Origin: Crambe crambe
Taxonomy: Eukaryota > Porifera > Demospongiae > Poecilosclerida > Crambeidae
Direction: 5' to 3'
Length of the DNA: 64,000 bases
Assembly (NCBI GenBank): GCA_963924555.1
Contig: OZ004590.1
Coordinates: 2,767,001-2,831,000, forward strand
Shown here in pieces: positions 1 through 10,345 of the stretch. The first letter of the stretch is position 1, and each line of letters opens with the position of its first letter. The translations under genes and the position numbers were made by a program. The notes below the pieces were generated by a model. That model saw only the letters and a program-made list of their open reading frames with translations. It made no database searches and was not told where the DNA came from.

Positions 1-1450
1 CATTTTCACTGGCATGATGAAGAGGTAATCTATCCCATTGACCTCTATTATTAGGATCACACTTTAAGTCTTCAATGAAGTACTTGACGACAGCCAATCT
101 CCCATTAAGAGCAGCAAAGTGAAGAGGTGTGTTGTTGTCTTTGTTCTTGGACAATGGATCACATTTGTGTTGCACAGTGAGGTACTTCACTGTGGCTAAG
201 TGACCATTCAAACTGGCATGGTGTAAGGGAGTGTATCCATCTTCATCTGTGCATGAAAGGTCACAGTGCTGAGTGTCAATGAGATACTGTATGACATCGA
301 GATGACCATTTTCACTGGCATGATGAAGAGGTAATCTATCCCATTGACCTCTATTATTAGGATCACACTTTAAGTCTTCAATGAAGTACTTGACGACAGC
401 CAATCTCCCATTAAGAGCAGCAAAGTGAAGAGGTGTGTTGTTATCTTTGTTCTTGGACAATAGATCACATTTGTGTTGCACAGTGAGGTACTTCACTGTG
501 GCTAAGTGACCATTCAAACTGGCACAGTGTAAGGGAGAGTATCCATCTTCATCTGTGCATGAAGGGTCACAGTGCTGAGTGTCAATGAGATACTGTATGA
601 CATCGAGATGACCATTTTCACTGGCATGATGAAGAGGTAATCTATCCCATTGACCTCTATTATTAGGATCACACTTTAAGTCTTCAATGAAGTACTTGAC
701 GACAGCCAATCTCCCATTAAGAGCAGCAAAGTGAAGAGGTGTGCTGTTGTCTTTGTTCTTGGACAATGGATCACATTTGTGTTGCACAGTGAGGTACTTC
801 ACTGTGGCTAAGTGACCATTCAAACTGGCACAGAGTAAGGGAGTGTATCCATCTTCATCTGTGCATGAAGGGTCACAGTGCTGAGTGTCAATGAGATTCT
901 GTATGACATCGAGATGACCATTTTGACTGGCATCATGAAGAGGTATTCTACCTCTTTGACCAATACTATTAGGATCACACTTTAAGTCTTCAACAAAATA
1001 TTTGACGACAGCTAATCTCCCTTTAAGAGCAGCAAAGTGAAAAGGTGTGTTGTTGTCTTTGTTCTTGGACAATGGATCACATTTGTGTTGCACAGTGAGG
1101 TACTTCACTGTGGCTAAGTGACCATTCAAACTGGCACGGTGTAAGGGAGTGCATCCATCTTCATCTGTGCATGAAGGGTCACAGTGCTGAGTGTCAATGA
1201 GATACTGTATGACATCGAGATGACCATTTTCACTGGCATGATGAAGAGGTATTCTACCTCTTTGACCCCTACTATTAGGATCACACTTTAAGTCTTCAAT
1301 GAAGTACTTGACGACAGCCAATCTCCCATTAAGAGCAGCAAAGTGAAGAGGTGTGTTGCTGTCCTTGTTCTTGGACAATGGGTCACATTTGTGTTCCACA
1401 GTGAGGTACTTCACTGTGGCTAAGTGACCATTAAGACTGGCGTAGTGTAG
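1..1450 (-). repeat. 306-bp higher-order tandem repeat in the ankyrin array of gene A
   Basis: The same block starts at 1, 307, 613, 919 and 1225, an exact 306-bp period. Each unit codes for 102 residues, that is three ankyrin repeats (LHxASLNGHLATVKYL, LHFAALNGRLAVVKYF, LHHASENGHLDVIQYL types). Units at 1-918 are almost identical; those at 919-1450 differ by more. The array continues past the left edge. This level of identity implies recent unit duplication or gene conversion. Confidence 0.93.
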
Positions 1451-2446
1451 TGGCAAAGTACCATTTTTGTTTTCATTTATATCACATTGATGCACATTTA
1501 TAAGGTACTGGATGATATCCAGGTTACCACCAACACTTGCTGCATGGAGACAGGTTCTGCCATCATCACCAGTGCAGTGAGGGTCACAGTGCATATCAGT
1601 GATCAGGTACACCACTATGTCCATGTGACCCTCCTGACAGGCAAGGTACAATGGGATCACTCCTTCATCATCTCGACTGGATGGGTCACAGCTCTGATTG
1701 TCCACTAAGTATTTAAGCACACTGAGGTGTCCTTCATGACTGGCTGTATGCACTAGTGACCTGCCTGATGCCATGGTGAATGCATCACTTTTCCTTTCCT
1801 TTGTTGTTTTAAAGTGTGCATCTGCTTGCTTCTCCTCTATCATGTATTTGAGTACATCTAGATGCCCTCCTCCAGAAGCAAGGTAAACAGGAGACCTCCC
1901 ATGGTCATCCATAAGGGTGATGTTACCACCTGCTTCCACCAATAAAAATTTTACAGTAGCGAAATGGCCATGCTGTGCAGCCAGATGGAGACAGGACAGA
2001 CCCTCTTTATTAGTTTTATTTGGGTCACAACCAATTTCGTTACAGAGATAAGTGACAATATCGAAGCAACCATGTCTACTTGCTATGAGCAATGGGGTAT
2101 TTCCCTCATGGTCAACATGTTTGTCATGTATTAGGTCAGACTTTGCTACTGAGTTAGCCATTAACAAGTGGAACAGGTATGTGAACACTTTCAAGTGTCC
2201 ATACCTAGCTGCGACATGAAGGGGTGTGTTCCCATTATCATCCTTGCTTTCTATACTGAGGTTGTATTTAGTGATGAACTCTGTGACAATATCTATCCTC
2301 CCATACTGGCATGCATAGTGAAGAGGAGTGTATCCATTTGAAAACTGGAGTGTCTCATCCTTTATACTTTCAATCAGAGGCATTGCTGTTGTAAAGTCAC
2401 CTGATTCCAAAGCTTTTCGGATCGTATGACGCTTGATAGATTCCAT
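1..2446 (-). CDS. Ankyrin-repeat protein A, 5' part of an ankyrin-kinase paralog (runs off the left edge)
   Basis: Reads open on the minus strand from an ATG at 2444-2446 to the window edge, over 810 codons with no stop seen. The N-terminus (MESIKRHTIRKALESGDFTT) is nearly the same as that of the complete gene at 44608-48810, so the missing C-terminus is expected to hold a coiled coil and a TKL-type kinase. What is visible is ankyrin repeats only: about nine diverged repeats (TPLHYA, TPLHVAA and similar), then from about 1450 leftwards a tandem series of 306-bp units. No signal peptide or membrane segment is seen, so a cytosolic role is likely. The role as sensor or scaffold is inferred. The upstream sequence matches that of the 44608-48810 gene. 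Confidence 0.88.
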   Translation of the reverse strand, partial: MESIKRHTIRKALESGDFTTAMPLIESIKDETLQFSNGYTPLHYACQYGRIDIVTEFITKYNLSIESKDDNGNTPLHVAARYGHLKVFTYLFHLLMANSVAKSDLIHDKHVDHEGNTPLLIASRHGCFDIVTYLCNEIGCDPNKTNKEGLSCLHLAAQHGHFATVKFLLVEAGGNITLMDDHGRSPVYLASGGGHLDVLKYMIEEKQADAHFKTTKERKSDAFTMASGRSLVHTASHEGHLSVLKYLVDNQSCDPSSRDDEGVIPLYLACQEGHMDIVVYLITDMHCDPHCTGDDGRTCLHAASVGGNLDIIQYLINVHQCDINENKNGTLPLHYASLNGHLATVKYLTVEHKCDPLSKNKDSNTPLHFAALNGRLAVVKYFIEDLKCDPNSRGQRGRIPLHHASENGHLDVIQYLIDTQHCDPSCTDEDGCTPLHRASLNGHLATVKYLTVQHKCDPLSKNKDNNTPFHFAALKGRLAVVKYFVEDLKCDPNSIGQRGRIPLHDASQNGHLDVIQNLIDTQHCDPSCTDEDGYTPLLCASLNGHLATVKYLTVQHKCDPLSKNKDNSTPLHFAALNGRLAVVKYFIEDLKCDPNNRGQWDRLPLHHASENGHLDVIQYLIDTQHCDPSCTDEDGYSPLHCASLNGHLATVKYLTVQHKCDLLSKNKDNNTPLHFAALNGRLAVVKYFIEDLKCDPNNRGQWDRLPLHHASENGHLDVIQYLIDTQHCDLSCTDEDGYTPLHHASLNGHLATVKYLTVQHKCDPLSKNKDNNTPLHFAALNGRLAVVKYFIEDLKCDPNNRGQWDRLPLHHASEN

Positions 2447-2620
2447 GTCAAGAATGAATCGTACGTGAATTATAATGATACGTAGCAGTATACTTTGTTA
2501 GTTGTTGATGGTAATGGTTAATCTATAAAAATAGATATTTTATTTCCAAATAATTAACTATTAGGCACATTAATTATTGTTATATACGTAGCTATGATCT
2601 TGTTATGCAATAATACATTT
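2447..2620 (-). promoter_or_regulatory. Conserved sequence directly upstream of gene A
   Basis: The stretch just upstream of the ATG (GAATGAATCGTACGTGAAT, TAATGATACGTAGCAGTAT, AAATAGATATTTTATTT) recurs upstream of the gene at 44608-48810, at 48811-48950, with small indels. It probably contains the 5' UTR and core promoter. No clear TATA box was identified. Sharing by two paralogs may simply reflect common descent. Confidence 0.5.
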
Positions 2621-3599
2621 TTTGGAAGTGTTGCAGCAAAGAAATAAAACCTCATGAAATATTATTCTATAGCTACTCACTAATTGACTAAATTCAAACA
2701 TTATTAGTTATGTATGTCACAGCAAACTCAGTACTCTGCGTAGCTGCATGCTGCGGGATTCCACATATCACTTGTATCCTGCTCTGTAACTGATTTTCCT
2801 TGGCATATTAACGCGTTTACTCAGTGCAATTAAGGCCAGTTACCACTACACTTTGTACCATGTTTCATGTAGGTTCAGGATGCTCTACTACAGTGTTAAA
2901 GCATTGTTTTAGCTAGTTCTCATATATATGTTGTATGTATGTACATTCACTCTCAATATATATAGCTAACCACAGGAATGCAAACATTGTAGAGGGTGGA
3001 TTGATCTGTAAACAACTGCACCCTAAACATATAAATCCAAAGTTCCAACATTATTGCACTAGCACTATGAAGCTAACAGTTGGCAGAATCCTGGCATGAC
3101 ACTTGAAATTTACACTGGAAGGATAGTGAATAGCTTGAACAGAGAAGGCAGGAGCCGCAGAAAACCTCGAACTAGGTTGTTTGACGGTACACAATTCTGC
3201 GAGTAACATCAGTATGGCTCATTATTTCGAGAATCCCTCCGACAAAATGCATTTTGGCCTATTTATCTACTACTTCTTACCCTTGCTGAAGGTCCATGAT
3301 AGCGGGAAGAACGTTGGACGGCATTGTAGCCCTTACTTGCCGACATTAGCATACAATCCACTGTCTTAACGTCACGAATGACGCAGGGGCATGGTCTTGC
3401 ACAGAGTAGGATTGTTACTGTGATTCACTCAATGAATGCTCTGCATTTCATTGTTAATTCACTAGCCATTTGGTGCTTTTAAATTTGACACGATCTTGTA
3501 CACAGCACAATTATGATTTCTTAACCTTCTGGAAATATCAACTTTCATGCTTCATGCTTAAATAGTCAAGATGGCTTCTTAAATCCAGTTTAAATACTA
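2621..3599. other. Intergenic, no gene recognised
   Basis: AT-rich sequence without a convincing coding region. The only open frame of note (about 60 codons near 3181-3369) has no recognisable motif. No TIR element was seen. Confidence 0.5.
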
Positions 3600-3920
3600 C
3601 AGCCTCTGGACACTATGGTAATTGCTAGACATGCAAAGTGATTCAACTTGAATTGGCAGAGATAACAACTATTAAAATTTGATTTTATCTAATGACTGTG
3701 CATCCAAGCCAGGATGCTAGAAAATATAACTAGAATTTTGCTATATCATATCTACTTATTAGTACGTAATTTGATTTTCAGATTATAGCAGCAGGTTAAT
3801 TCCAATGAGGGATAATTTCGGTAATTGTACTACAGTGCGTGGGCAACATCAAAGACACTGAAACACTGTACCACACAGCAAGTAGTTAGAAGCCATGATC
3901 TAACTTCCAGATCTAGCAGT
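3600..3920. repeat. Duplicated upstream flank of the ankyrin-kinase genes
   Basis: This flank, with GACTGTGCATCCAAGCCAG near 3695 and CTAACTTCCAGATCTAGCAG near 3900, recurs at 48974-49020 plus 49588-49870 upstream of gene C, and in part at 24246-24480 next to gene B. It marks the three loci as segmental duplicates. In this copy the homology stops at 3920, where a palindrome begins. Confidence 0.8.
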
Positions 3921-4019
3921 GAATTGTTCCCAACGCGCACGCGTCAAAAGTTTATTGAATACGTATTCTCATAATACGTATTCAATAAACTTTTGATGCG
4001 TGCGCGTTGGGAACAATTC
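3921..4019. repeat. Near-perfect short palindrome
   Basis: Arms of about 47 bp (starting GAATTGTTCCCAACGCGCAC) pair across a loop of about 5 bp, with a single mismatch noticed. It lies at the junction where homology to the other ankyrin-kinase flanks ends, so it is probably an inserted foldback or MITE. Confidence 0.85.
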
Positions 4020-4027
4020 GAAGTATT

Positions 4028-4740
4028 AGGCCACTCCAATAAGTTTCTGGTCAACCGCCCGCATCTAAAATTTGATCTGCAAATCGATTATTATTTTTAT
4101 TGCGCATGCTCAAATACGTGCTGATACAGCAAAACAAGCTCCAGCTGACTTTTGGTAGCTTTTTTCGGGCCCAGATAGTGCCATCAGTGTCCGAAACTTT
4201 TCATTATTCGGTCATATCAGTGTTCATTGGAAAGTCTAAGGATCATTTTGACAAGGTATGGTAGCTTTGATTCGTTGTCTCCTTTCTTTCTCTTCCTCCT
4301 CTCATTGAAGTGATTTTGATCAGCTTTCTCTCTCTCCTCTCTCTCATTCTCCTCCTCTCCTGTTTACCTCTCTGACTCATAGGTTGATAGTTCACTAAAT
4401 GTTCATGAAGTGGCATCAAAATTTGGACAGTATGTGAAATTCATGGGGAAAATGACACCAGCAGAATCTCCTGATTACCTTCTGGAGGATGCAAAGATTC
4501 ACCTCCTATGGAAAATGAATGAACTTTAAATTTTCAAGATGATATATGCGACTGTGTGTGCACATACTATGTTTTGTAGTAGCTAAGTGTTCTGTATAGA
4601 GAAGAAAATTCCAAGTTAAGTAGTTATAAATTTCAGGTACCTGGTATTCATTAAATAATAATAATAATAATAACCAGCTTCCCCTCATGGAAATATAGAA
4701 AGCACTAAACCAGAAACTTAAGATTTTATTGGAGAGGCCT
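4028..4740. mobile_element. TIR-bounded element carrying a small spliced gene
   Basis: The left end AGGCCACTCCAATAAG...TTTCTGGT is matched in inverse at the right end (ACCAGAAACTT...TTATTGGAGAGGCCT). The two TIRs differ by a short insertion and a few bases. The element is 713 bp and the interior holds an apparent two-exon gene (4106-4529). No transposase and no clear target-site duplication were found, so a non-autonomous element that took up a gene, or a gene flanked by chance inverted repeats, are both possible. Confidence 0.5.
4106..4529 (+). CDS. Small two-exon protein (98 residues), unknown function
   Basis: Exon 1 is 4106-4255 (ATG, 50 codons, begins MLKYVLIQQN and ends KSKDHFDK). The intron is 4256-4382: donor AAG|GTATGG, a C/T-rich body and acceptor CTCATAG. 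Exon 2 is 4383-4529 (begins VDSSLNVHEV, ends WKMNEL, TAA). Both exons are open, the join is in phase 0, and the second exon runs to its stop without interruption. The protein is not recognised; it is mixed polar and hydrophobic with no signal peptide. It starts about 55 bp inside the left TIR of the surrounding element, which may serve as its promoter. An RNA read across the 127-bp intron would confirm it. Confidence 0.6.
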
Positions 4741-4790
4741 TATGTGATACCAGACCCTCGCTTCGGGCTGCGCCAGACTACGGTTCTTCT

Positions 4791-5141
4791 ATGCAAGGCT
4801 ATGCCCTCTCTATTGGGGAGGAAAGGAAGATAGCAGCTCATGCAGAGGCCTGCCACTCAGTAGGGGTCTCCTTCATTCTGCTAGTGGTGGAGTCAATAGG
4901 AGGTTGGAGTGACAGAGTGATTGACACCATCAAAAGCCTTGGCAGACTATTGGGCCAGAGGTTGGGTATCCTGCCTGCCGACTCTACCACCCACCTTTTC
5001 CAAAGGCTCGCCATATGTTTATGGAAGCAATGCCTCAATGTGGATTCACCAGACCAGCCGAGGTGGATGGGGTTGTGTAAAGACAATTTTGAACTTTTAT
5101 TTACCAGTGTTTATTGTTCTGGGCACAGGCTAGCTTGCTAG
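4791..5141 (+). pseudogene. Fragment of a retroelement polyprotein tail
   Basis: The 116-residue open frame contains CHSVGVSFILLVVESIGGWS followed by IKSLGRLLGQRLG and LFQRLAICLWK. I associate this pattern (C..VG..F.PLV.E..GGW, then .QRL, then HL.QRLS..LW) with the C-terminal piece of reverse-transcriptase-bearing repeats that are abundant in invertebrate genomes. That link is from memory of the family type and is not certain. No RT core is present here, so it is a detached fragment. It lies between the TIR element at 4028-4740 and a MITE. Confidence 0.45.
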
Positions 5142-5221
5142 CTCAGCTCATTATTTTCAGGAGTGTTTATAAAAAAATAAAAAGACTACGGTTATCCTCG
5201 GTACGCGGTATCTGTGTAATA

Positions 5222-5639
5222 CAGTGAAACCTCTCTTAGCGGACCCTCCCAGAAGCGGACAACCTCCGTAAAATGGACAACCATCAAAGCACCGAGTGAA
5301 AAGCCACACCCATAGATTACTTGTTAACAAGCACACGAATGAAATTATTATTTCAATGACATAGCTAGCTAAGTCTTGAGCTGTCCAGGAGCAGATCTTC
5401 TTAGAGGCAGATGAACATTTGGACATTATAGAGGCTTATAGCTAGAGACAGTAATATGGTGAGAAGTAGCTAAATCACTTCTTCACTGAGTTTTGAGGAT
5501 TCATGGCTACTTTTCTAAACAGACACCATTTTTGGCATGGAAACAATACTTTTTTGTGAAACCTCCAAGATAAGGACAACCTCCGAGATAAGGACAAAGG
5601 TCTTTTCCCCCAAGTGTCCTCTATTCAGAGGTTCCACTG
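5222..5639. mobile_element. Tc1/mariner-type MITE
   Basis: It begins CAGTGAAACCTCT and ends AGAGGTTCCACTG, flanked by TA on both sides (5220-5221 and 5640-5641), as expected for the Tc1/mariner superfamily. TIR similarity extends inward through TTAG.GGAC. The length is 418 bp with no transposase frame. It interrupts the duplicated flank shared with gene C. Confidence 0.75.
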
Positions 5640-5641
5640 TA

Positions 5642-5990
5642 ACCACCTTGTGTATATCCTGTAAAAGTGCTAAACTGAGGTTTATCTATAACATAGGCTG
5701 CAGCTACATGAAATCTGAACATAGCTCGTAGTCTAGGTGACTTGTTTTATTCTTTTGCAAAGTATCTTTTAAGTTTGAGTATTTGCTGGTGGTGTAGTGA
5801 AATCCATCTCTCCTGCTCTCCAATTGCTGATGACCAGATGCGTCAAGTCATCTAATAACCCACTCAAACCCTCTGGGCCACTGTCTTCTTCCATCCCATC
5901 CTCTGCTATTAAAGTGGCAACTCCTGCTATGACAAGTGTTCAAAAAGAAGTTGCTGAGAAGAAGAAAAGGGGGCCATAGCTATCTCGAAA
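5642..5990 (-). pseudogene. Exon-like segment duplicated upstream of gene A, frameshifted
   Basis: This is the counterpart of 49970-50310. On the minus strand it encodes a frame ending IAEDGMEEDSGPEGLSGLL...TTPPANTQT and then a stop. Compared with the other copy, one extra base near 5935 puts a TGA upstream in frame. The downstream part keeps its frame, with only a few residue differences. The protein is unknown. It may be the terminal exon of a gene lying upstream of each ankyrin-kinase copy. Confidence 0.4.
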
Positions 5991-7079
5991 TTATATGTAA
6001 TAGCTACAAAGTGAGGAAATGAAAGCCAAATCGTGCTCTTGTCTTAAAATACCATGTTTATTGTTGCACATGTGCATACCAAAATTAATAAATAACTCTG
6101 AATTATGGCGACCTTTCTTTACACTTGGTACCAGAAAATTTTTGGTTATCAATGACAGTTCTTATCGAAATATCAATAGGAGCCTAACTTATTGAAACAT
6201 GCAAGCAAGTATACGTAGTTCAACTAGCTAAACCCCATTTTCCTGATCAACAATGCAATTGACCGACAGTACACACCTAGCTATACATACATAGCTAGAA
6301 ATTCTGTGTATCATTTGATGATCTTGCTACTCAGTTGATCGATAGAATTAAAATGAAGTGTAGGAAAAGACTCAACATATCAAAAGTGCAGGGGTGTAAG
6401 TTTCAGCCCATCTCTTGAGCTCTTTCTTGTGATAGCTAGATAAATTCTAGACAGGTTAGACAAGTGAGTAGACTAGCTACGCAATAACTATAGACTCGAA
6501 GTTGAGCTACAATTTGAACAATTAGCTAGCTTCTTTTACCAAAGTTCATTGACTATAACTATAGTGAAGTGAGACAAAATCTTTGGTGAATAAGTTAAAT
6601 ATGTGCAGCAGGGCCGAACTGGCACCGCAACAAAGGAGGAAATGAGCAACATGACAAAGGAAAGAGTATATTGGGTTCACATGTTAACAGCATCCGATTA
6701 TGGTCAAGACAGTAATAAATAACCAAATGACTTGATTATAGCACAGTAAAATTGAATGTCAAGCTTATAGTATTATTTGCATCCTGCTTGTAGTAAGCCA
6801 GCTGTGATTACATATATTCAACAGAAATGTTCTTGTACTTCTTGTATATAGCTATGTAGTAGGTAGTTGTAATTGCAAGACTCAGTAAGAAAGCATGCAC
6901 AAGGGAAAATAAAAAAGGCAGGGAACTCTTTCTTTGTCACATAGCTAATTTATGGCCTCTAATCAGAGATTTTAAAGTTTCTCATCAGGCACTGTGTAGT
7001 GGGGGTGGGCAGGTCATTACTATTATTCATTGCTCATCACCTTGCAGATCTTGTGATGACCGATCCAGGATACATGCAG
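5991..7079. other. Intergenic repeats, no gene recognised
   Basis: A segment at about 6240-6360 recurs in the same orientation near 17750-17870 and in the opposite orientation near 50330-50450 (shared TTGACCGACAGTACACACCT-like sequence), so it belongs to a dispersed family. No coding region was recognised. Confidence 0.5.
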
Positions 7080-7135
7080 GCTATTGTTGCACAAAAAAAA
7101 TTGTTGTCAGTCTCTACGGATATTGGGTGAACTTC

Positions 7136-7536
7136 CCGTGTAGAACTTAGCGCGAAATAGCGCACAATCTAACGATAATCGCGTTATTACGCGTATCAAC
7201 TACTTTCAACTCCTTTTATCACGCTACAGAATACGCGCAATGCATCAACGCAAAAACGTGCGAAATCGCGGAAATCTGTACGCGTTCGTGCAGTGGCTTT
7301 ACATTTTTTGGTGGAATTTATTTTTGTTGATACGGCCTTGGCTAATCGCTTTACCATGAGCGCCAAAAATATTTCTTTCACCAAATTATCTTCGCGAAAA
7401 TGTGCTAGCGTCCACTGCGCATTAATGTGCGCTAAACGGCGCTCTTACGCGAATTTACGTGGCCATAATAACGCGTAATCCGTGACAGCGAATTAACGCA
7501 TTATTACGCGCTATATCGCGCGAAGTTCGATACGGG
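7136..7536. mobile_element. CpG-rich TIR element
   Basis: The ends CCGTGTAGAACTTAGCGCG and its imperfect inverse (CGCGCGAAGTTCGATACGG) are flanked by TTC on both sides (7133-7135, 7537-7539). The related repeat at 31262-31300 lacks the insert, giving a near-empty site. At 401 bp it is packed with CG dinucleotides (TACGCG, GCGCGA, ACGCG), in sharp contrast to the AT-rich surroundings. No transposase frame was recognised. Confidence 0.7.
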
Positions 7537-8544
7537 TTCCTGTTAATAGTCTAGCTACATTATAACATGGTGCTGTGAATGTAGCTTGTATGCCCATAGT
7601 TAGAATGTCCATTGTTCCTTCTGGGTCTCCTGCTTTCACTGTGGCCAAGAGACGGTAAGTAAAAAATTTGAGTGAAATTCTCGATACTGCCCACTTCAGT
7701 TGGTTGGGCAATAGCTAGGGTCCTCTGTAGATTATGCTCAAAATTTTGCCTAAAATTCTATTCCCGGATTCCCCATTATTATATTCTTTCAGATGGTAGC
7801 TACTCAAAGATTCTCATTCAAAAATTATAATACTTACACAACAAAACTTACACCCATTAGATAACTCATACCTGTGACCATGCACGTGTTACTTCAAAGA
7901 TATTGTCTATGTACATCCATATTGCATGGTATTAAGGCTTGTATACTTCAAGGTCACACAATAACTGTTATTTCCTTTAACAATCACACGTGACCATGCA
8001 CATGTCACTTCGAAGATGTCTCTTGGAGATTTTAATACAGCACACAATTTTTCCCAAGCATTCCTCTGCCTCCACACCATATCGTGTATGCTGTGTGTGT
8101 CCCTATAGTCCTGTAACCCCCACCTATCTAAAATCCAGCCCTGGAACTTTGCTCTAGTGACATAATTGCAGCTTCTAGCTCAAAATGTAATTTGTAGGGG
8201 AAGTAGTGTAGAGTACCACAATGTACATAAGTGATAAATGACTACAGTATTCAAAATTAATGGTACCCTGGCCATCCCTGTTCCTGCACATATTAAAGCA
8301 TGCACAAGCTGATTAGCTAACCATAGATCCCCGAGTAGCTGCAACATTTCTTCAGAAAGCATGAAAGATCAAGAAGCCATGAATAGTAGAGGTTTGTGAT
8401 GAGAGTCCTAATGTCCCTAGATTCCTAGACAATTGCAAGCTAGAGTGTCCCACGTACTGCATCTGATTTAGCAAAGATTAAAACCAATCCTCCTAGTGGA
8501 AGAAAGAGAGATCTAAAGGAGTTGTTGCCAGTGAACCCCATGTT

Positions 8545-8652
8545 TCTTCATCAGCTGCTGAGCAGATATTTTCTTTACTTTCTAACAAAGAGAACCAACA
8601 AAATGCACTTGAAGATTACTTCTGTAATCACTCAAGCCACAATAAAACATGA
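8545..8652 (+). pseudogene. hAT-family transposase C-terminal fragment
   Basis: One frame reads SSSAAEQIFSLLSNKENQQN then ALEDYFCNHSS and a stop. This resembles the hAT C-terminal dimerisation region (SSAAAERVFSLL...Q..ALEDY). A second, inverted copy lies at 25847-25985. Only 35 codons survive, so it is a relic. Confidence 0.6.
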
Positions 8653-8879
8653 AAAAAAAAGATTTTATGCCAGCATAATCTATAGGACCCTATTGGGCAA
8701 CATGATGCAAACGGCTCTCAAGGACCAGAATTCTTCTCTTCAAAATAATTATTACTACATCAACTTAGATGCCTCAGAGATAATGAGGTATACGTGTCAC
8801 AATGGTTCAAAATGACCAAGTTTCAGTGGTCAATATGCTGTGCATGCGCATGCAGAGTGGTGGCTAAATCATAGGTTGG

Positions 8880-10345
8880 CAGGGGCAGATTCAGAGAAGG
8901 TTCGACATAGTTCGTCCGAACCCCCCCCCCTTTTTAGGGCAATACTCTATATTTCATCGACTATAAGATCTGAAGAACGCCAATGGCTAGCCTCTCTCAG
9001 ACTCTGCCTGCTTAGCATAGTATACGACTACTTATAACTCTTGCTTGAGCGATCTATCGTACTATTCTAACTAGGAATCGCTCGTAAAGCGTTGTTGGGC
9101 GAGCGAAGCAATGTTGATAATGTGAAGTTATGTCCTCATTCACACACATGCAGTTTACACAATTTTTTTGTAAATTATTGGGTGTGACATGCAGTGGGAG
9201 GGGCACATGCTAGGCCTCTCATTTCTTTCGTCCAGCCTAGTTCTTATCTCTTTCTCTGTCTCCGTTTTTCTCTTTTTAGCCTTTGGTGGCTCCATACTAT
9301 AGTAGCTAATCGTCAAATTCACAAGATTAAATCAACATTAAAATGAGTCTTTGTTGTCGCTTAGCAATTGGTTCAGCGCATGCAGAATGATAATTTTTTG
9401 ACGTACGTATATTATAAATATATATCTCGAGCTTCCGTTGACATGACCAGAGAGTGGCTTGCTTTGCTCGCCGATTAATGCACGTTCATGTGTACAAAAC
9501 ATTTTAGTGTCCGTTGCAACGTTGATAGCCTGTAGGTCAAACCATACTTTCTTAGTCTTAGAAACTGAGATGAGTTATTACCTAGCCATGATCTATAAAT
9601 AAGTCGTAGCTCAGCTCAGGTTGAGGCATTTAGATAACATGATATCTAACCACCATTGTTTTAACGTTTCTAACGTTGCAAATGTTAAGCCACTGTTACT
9701 GTTTACAGCAAACATCAGAAAACCATCACAGACCAAGCCCTGAGCCCCATATGATTGATCATCTTCTCTGGATTCATCTTCTCAACCTGCTATTCATAGT
9801 GACCTCTAGCCAATTAACTAACAACACACTAATTAACAACGTTATTTAACCACAAAAACCTGACCATGTGACGTCAGGATATGATGGCCGTTCAAACGAT
9901 TAGAGATGCTGCAGAGGAGGCAGCTAATGCTAGCCTGGTTAGGATACGACAGACTGAAAGCCTTGCAAGCTTCAAAATCAGCATGCTTATTAATTAGTGA
10001 CTTAGATCTGACCATTTCTGGATAGAGATATGATGGCCGTTTCAACCGCTGCAAAGGAGGCAGCCAAGCGTTAGGATACAACAGAATAAAGCCAGCTTCA
10101 AGTGACTTGGGCTACGCATGCGCAAAGTAATAAGAACTGGTCAAGTATGCTGGCTGGAGTCACCAAACCCTTCGCTCTTTTTGCACGAGGGGCGGCAACA
10201 CCAGATTAAGTGACCCCATCTTCTCAGTGGACGTGTGAAGTGCTAACATTACCGACATAGGGGCGTTGTTACGTAAAATTAATGTGGGCGTGGTTTCCAA
10301 AATTTTAGCTCGGTAGCGTGCGTTATTCTTCTAGATCCGCCCCTG
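8880..10345. mobile_element. hAT-like non-autonomous element, 1.47 kb
   Basis: The left end CAGGGGCAGATTCAGA pairs with the right end TCTAGATCCGCCCCTG (inverse CAGGGGCGGATCTAGA). GGTTGG lies just outside both ends. The related repeat at about 26226 reads straight through (AAGGTTGGCTACAT), so this is an insertion. A run of ten C starts 41 bp from the left end. Two imperfect tandem segments lie near the right end (9870-9930 and 10015-10085, both with GATATGATGGCCGTT). No transposase was seen. Confidence 0.7.

Larger units (their letters stand above)
7080..8830. repeat. Dispersed repeat family, copy 1
   Basis: Parts of this block recur at 31250-31683 (shorter) and at 25640-26110 (opposite orientation). 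The copy continues at 10346-11187 after an inserted element and is interrupted by another at 7136-7536. It contains a hAT-transposase-like fragment at 8545-8652, so the family may descend from a hAT element. Termini were not identified. Confidence 0.55.
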
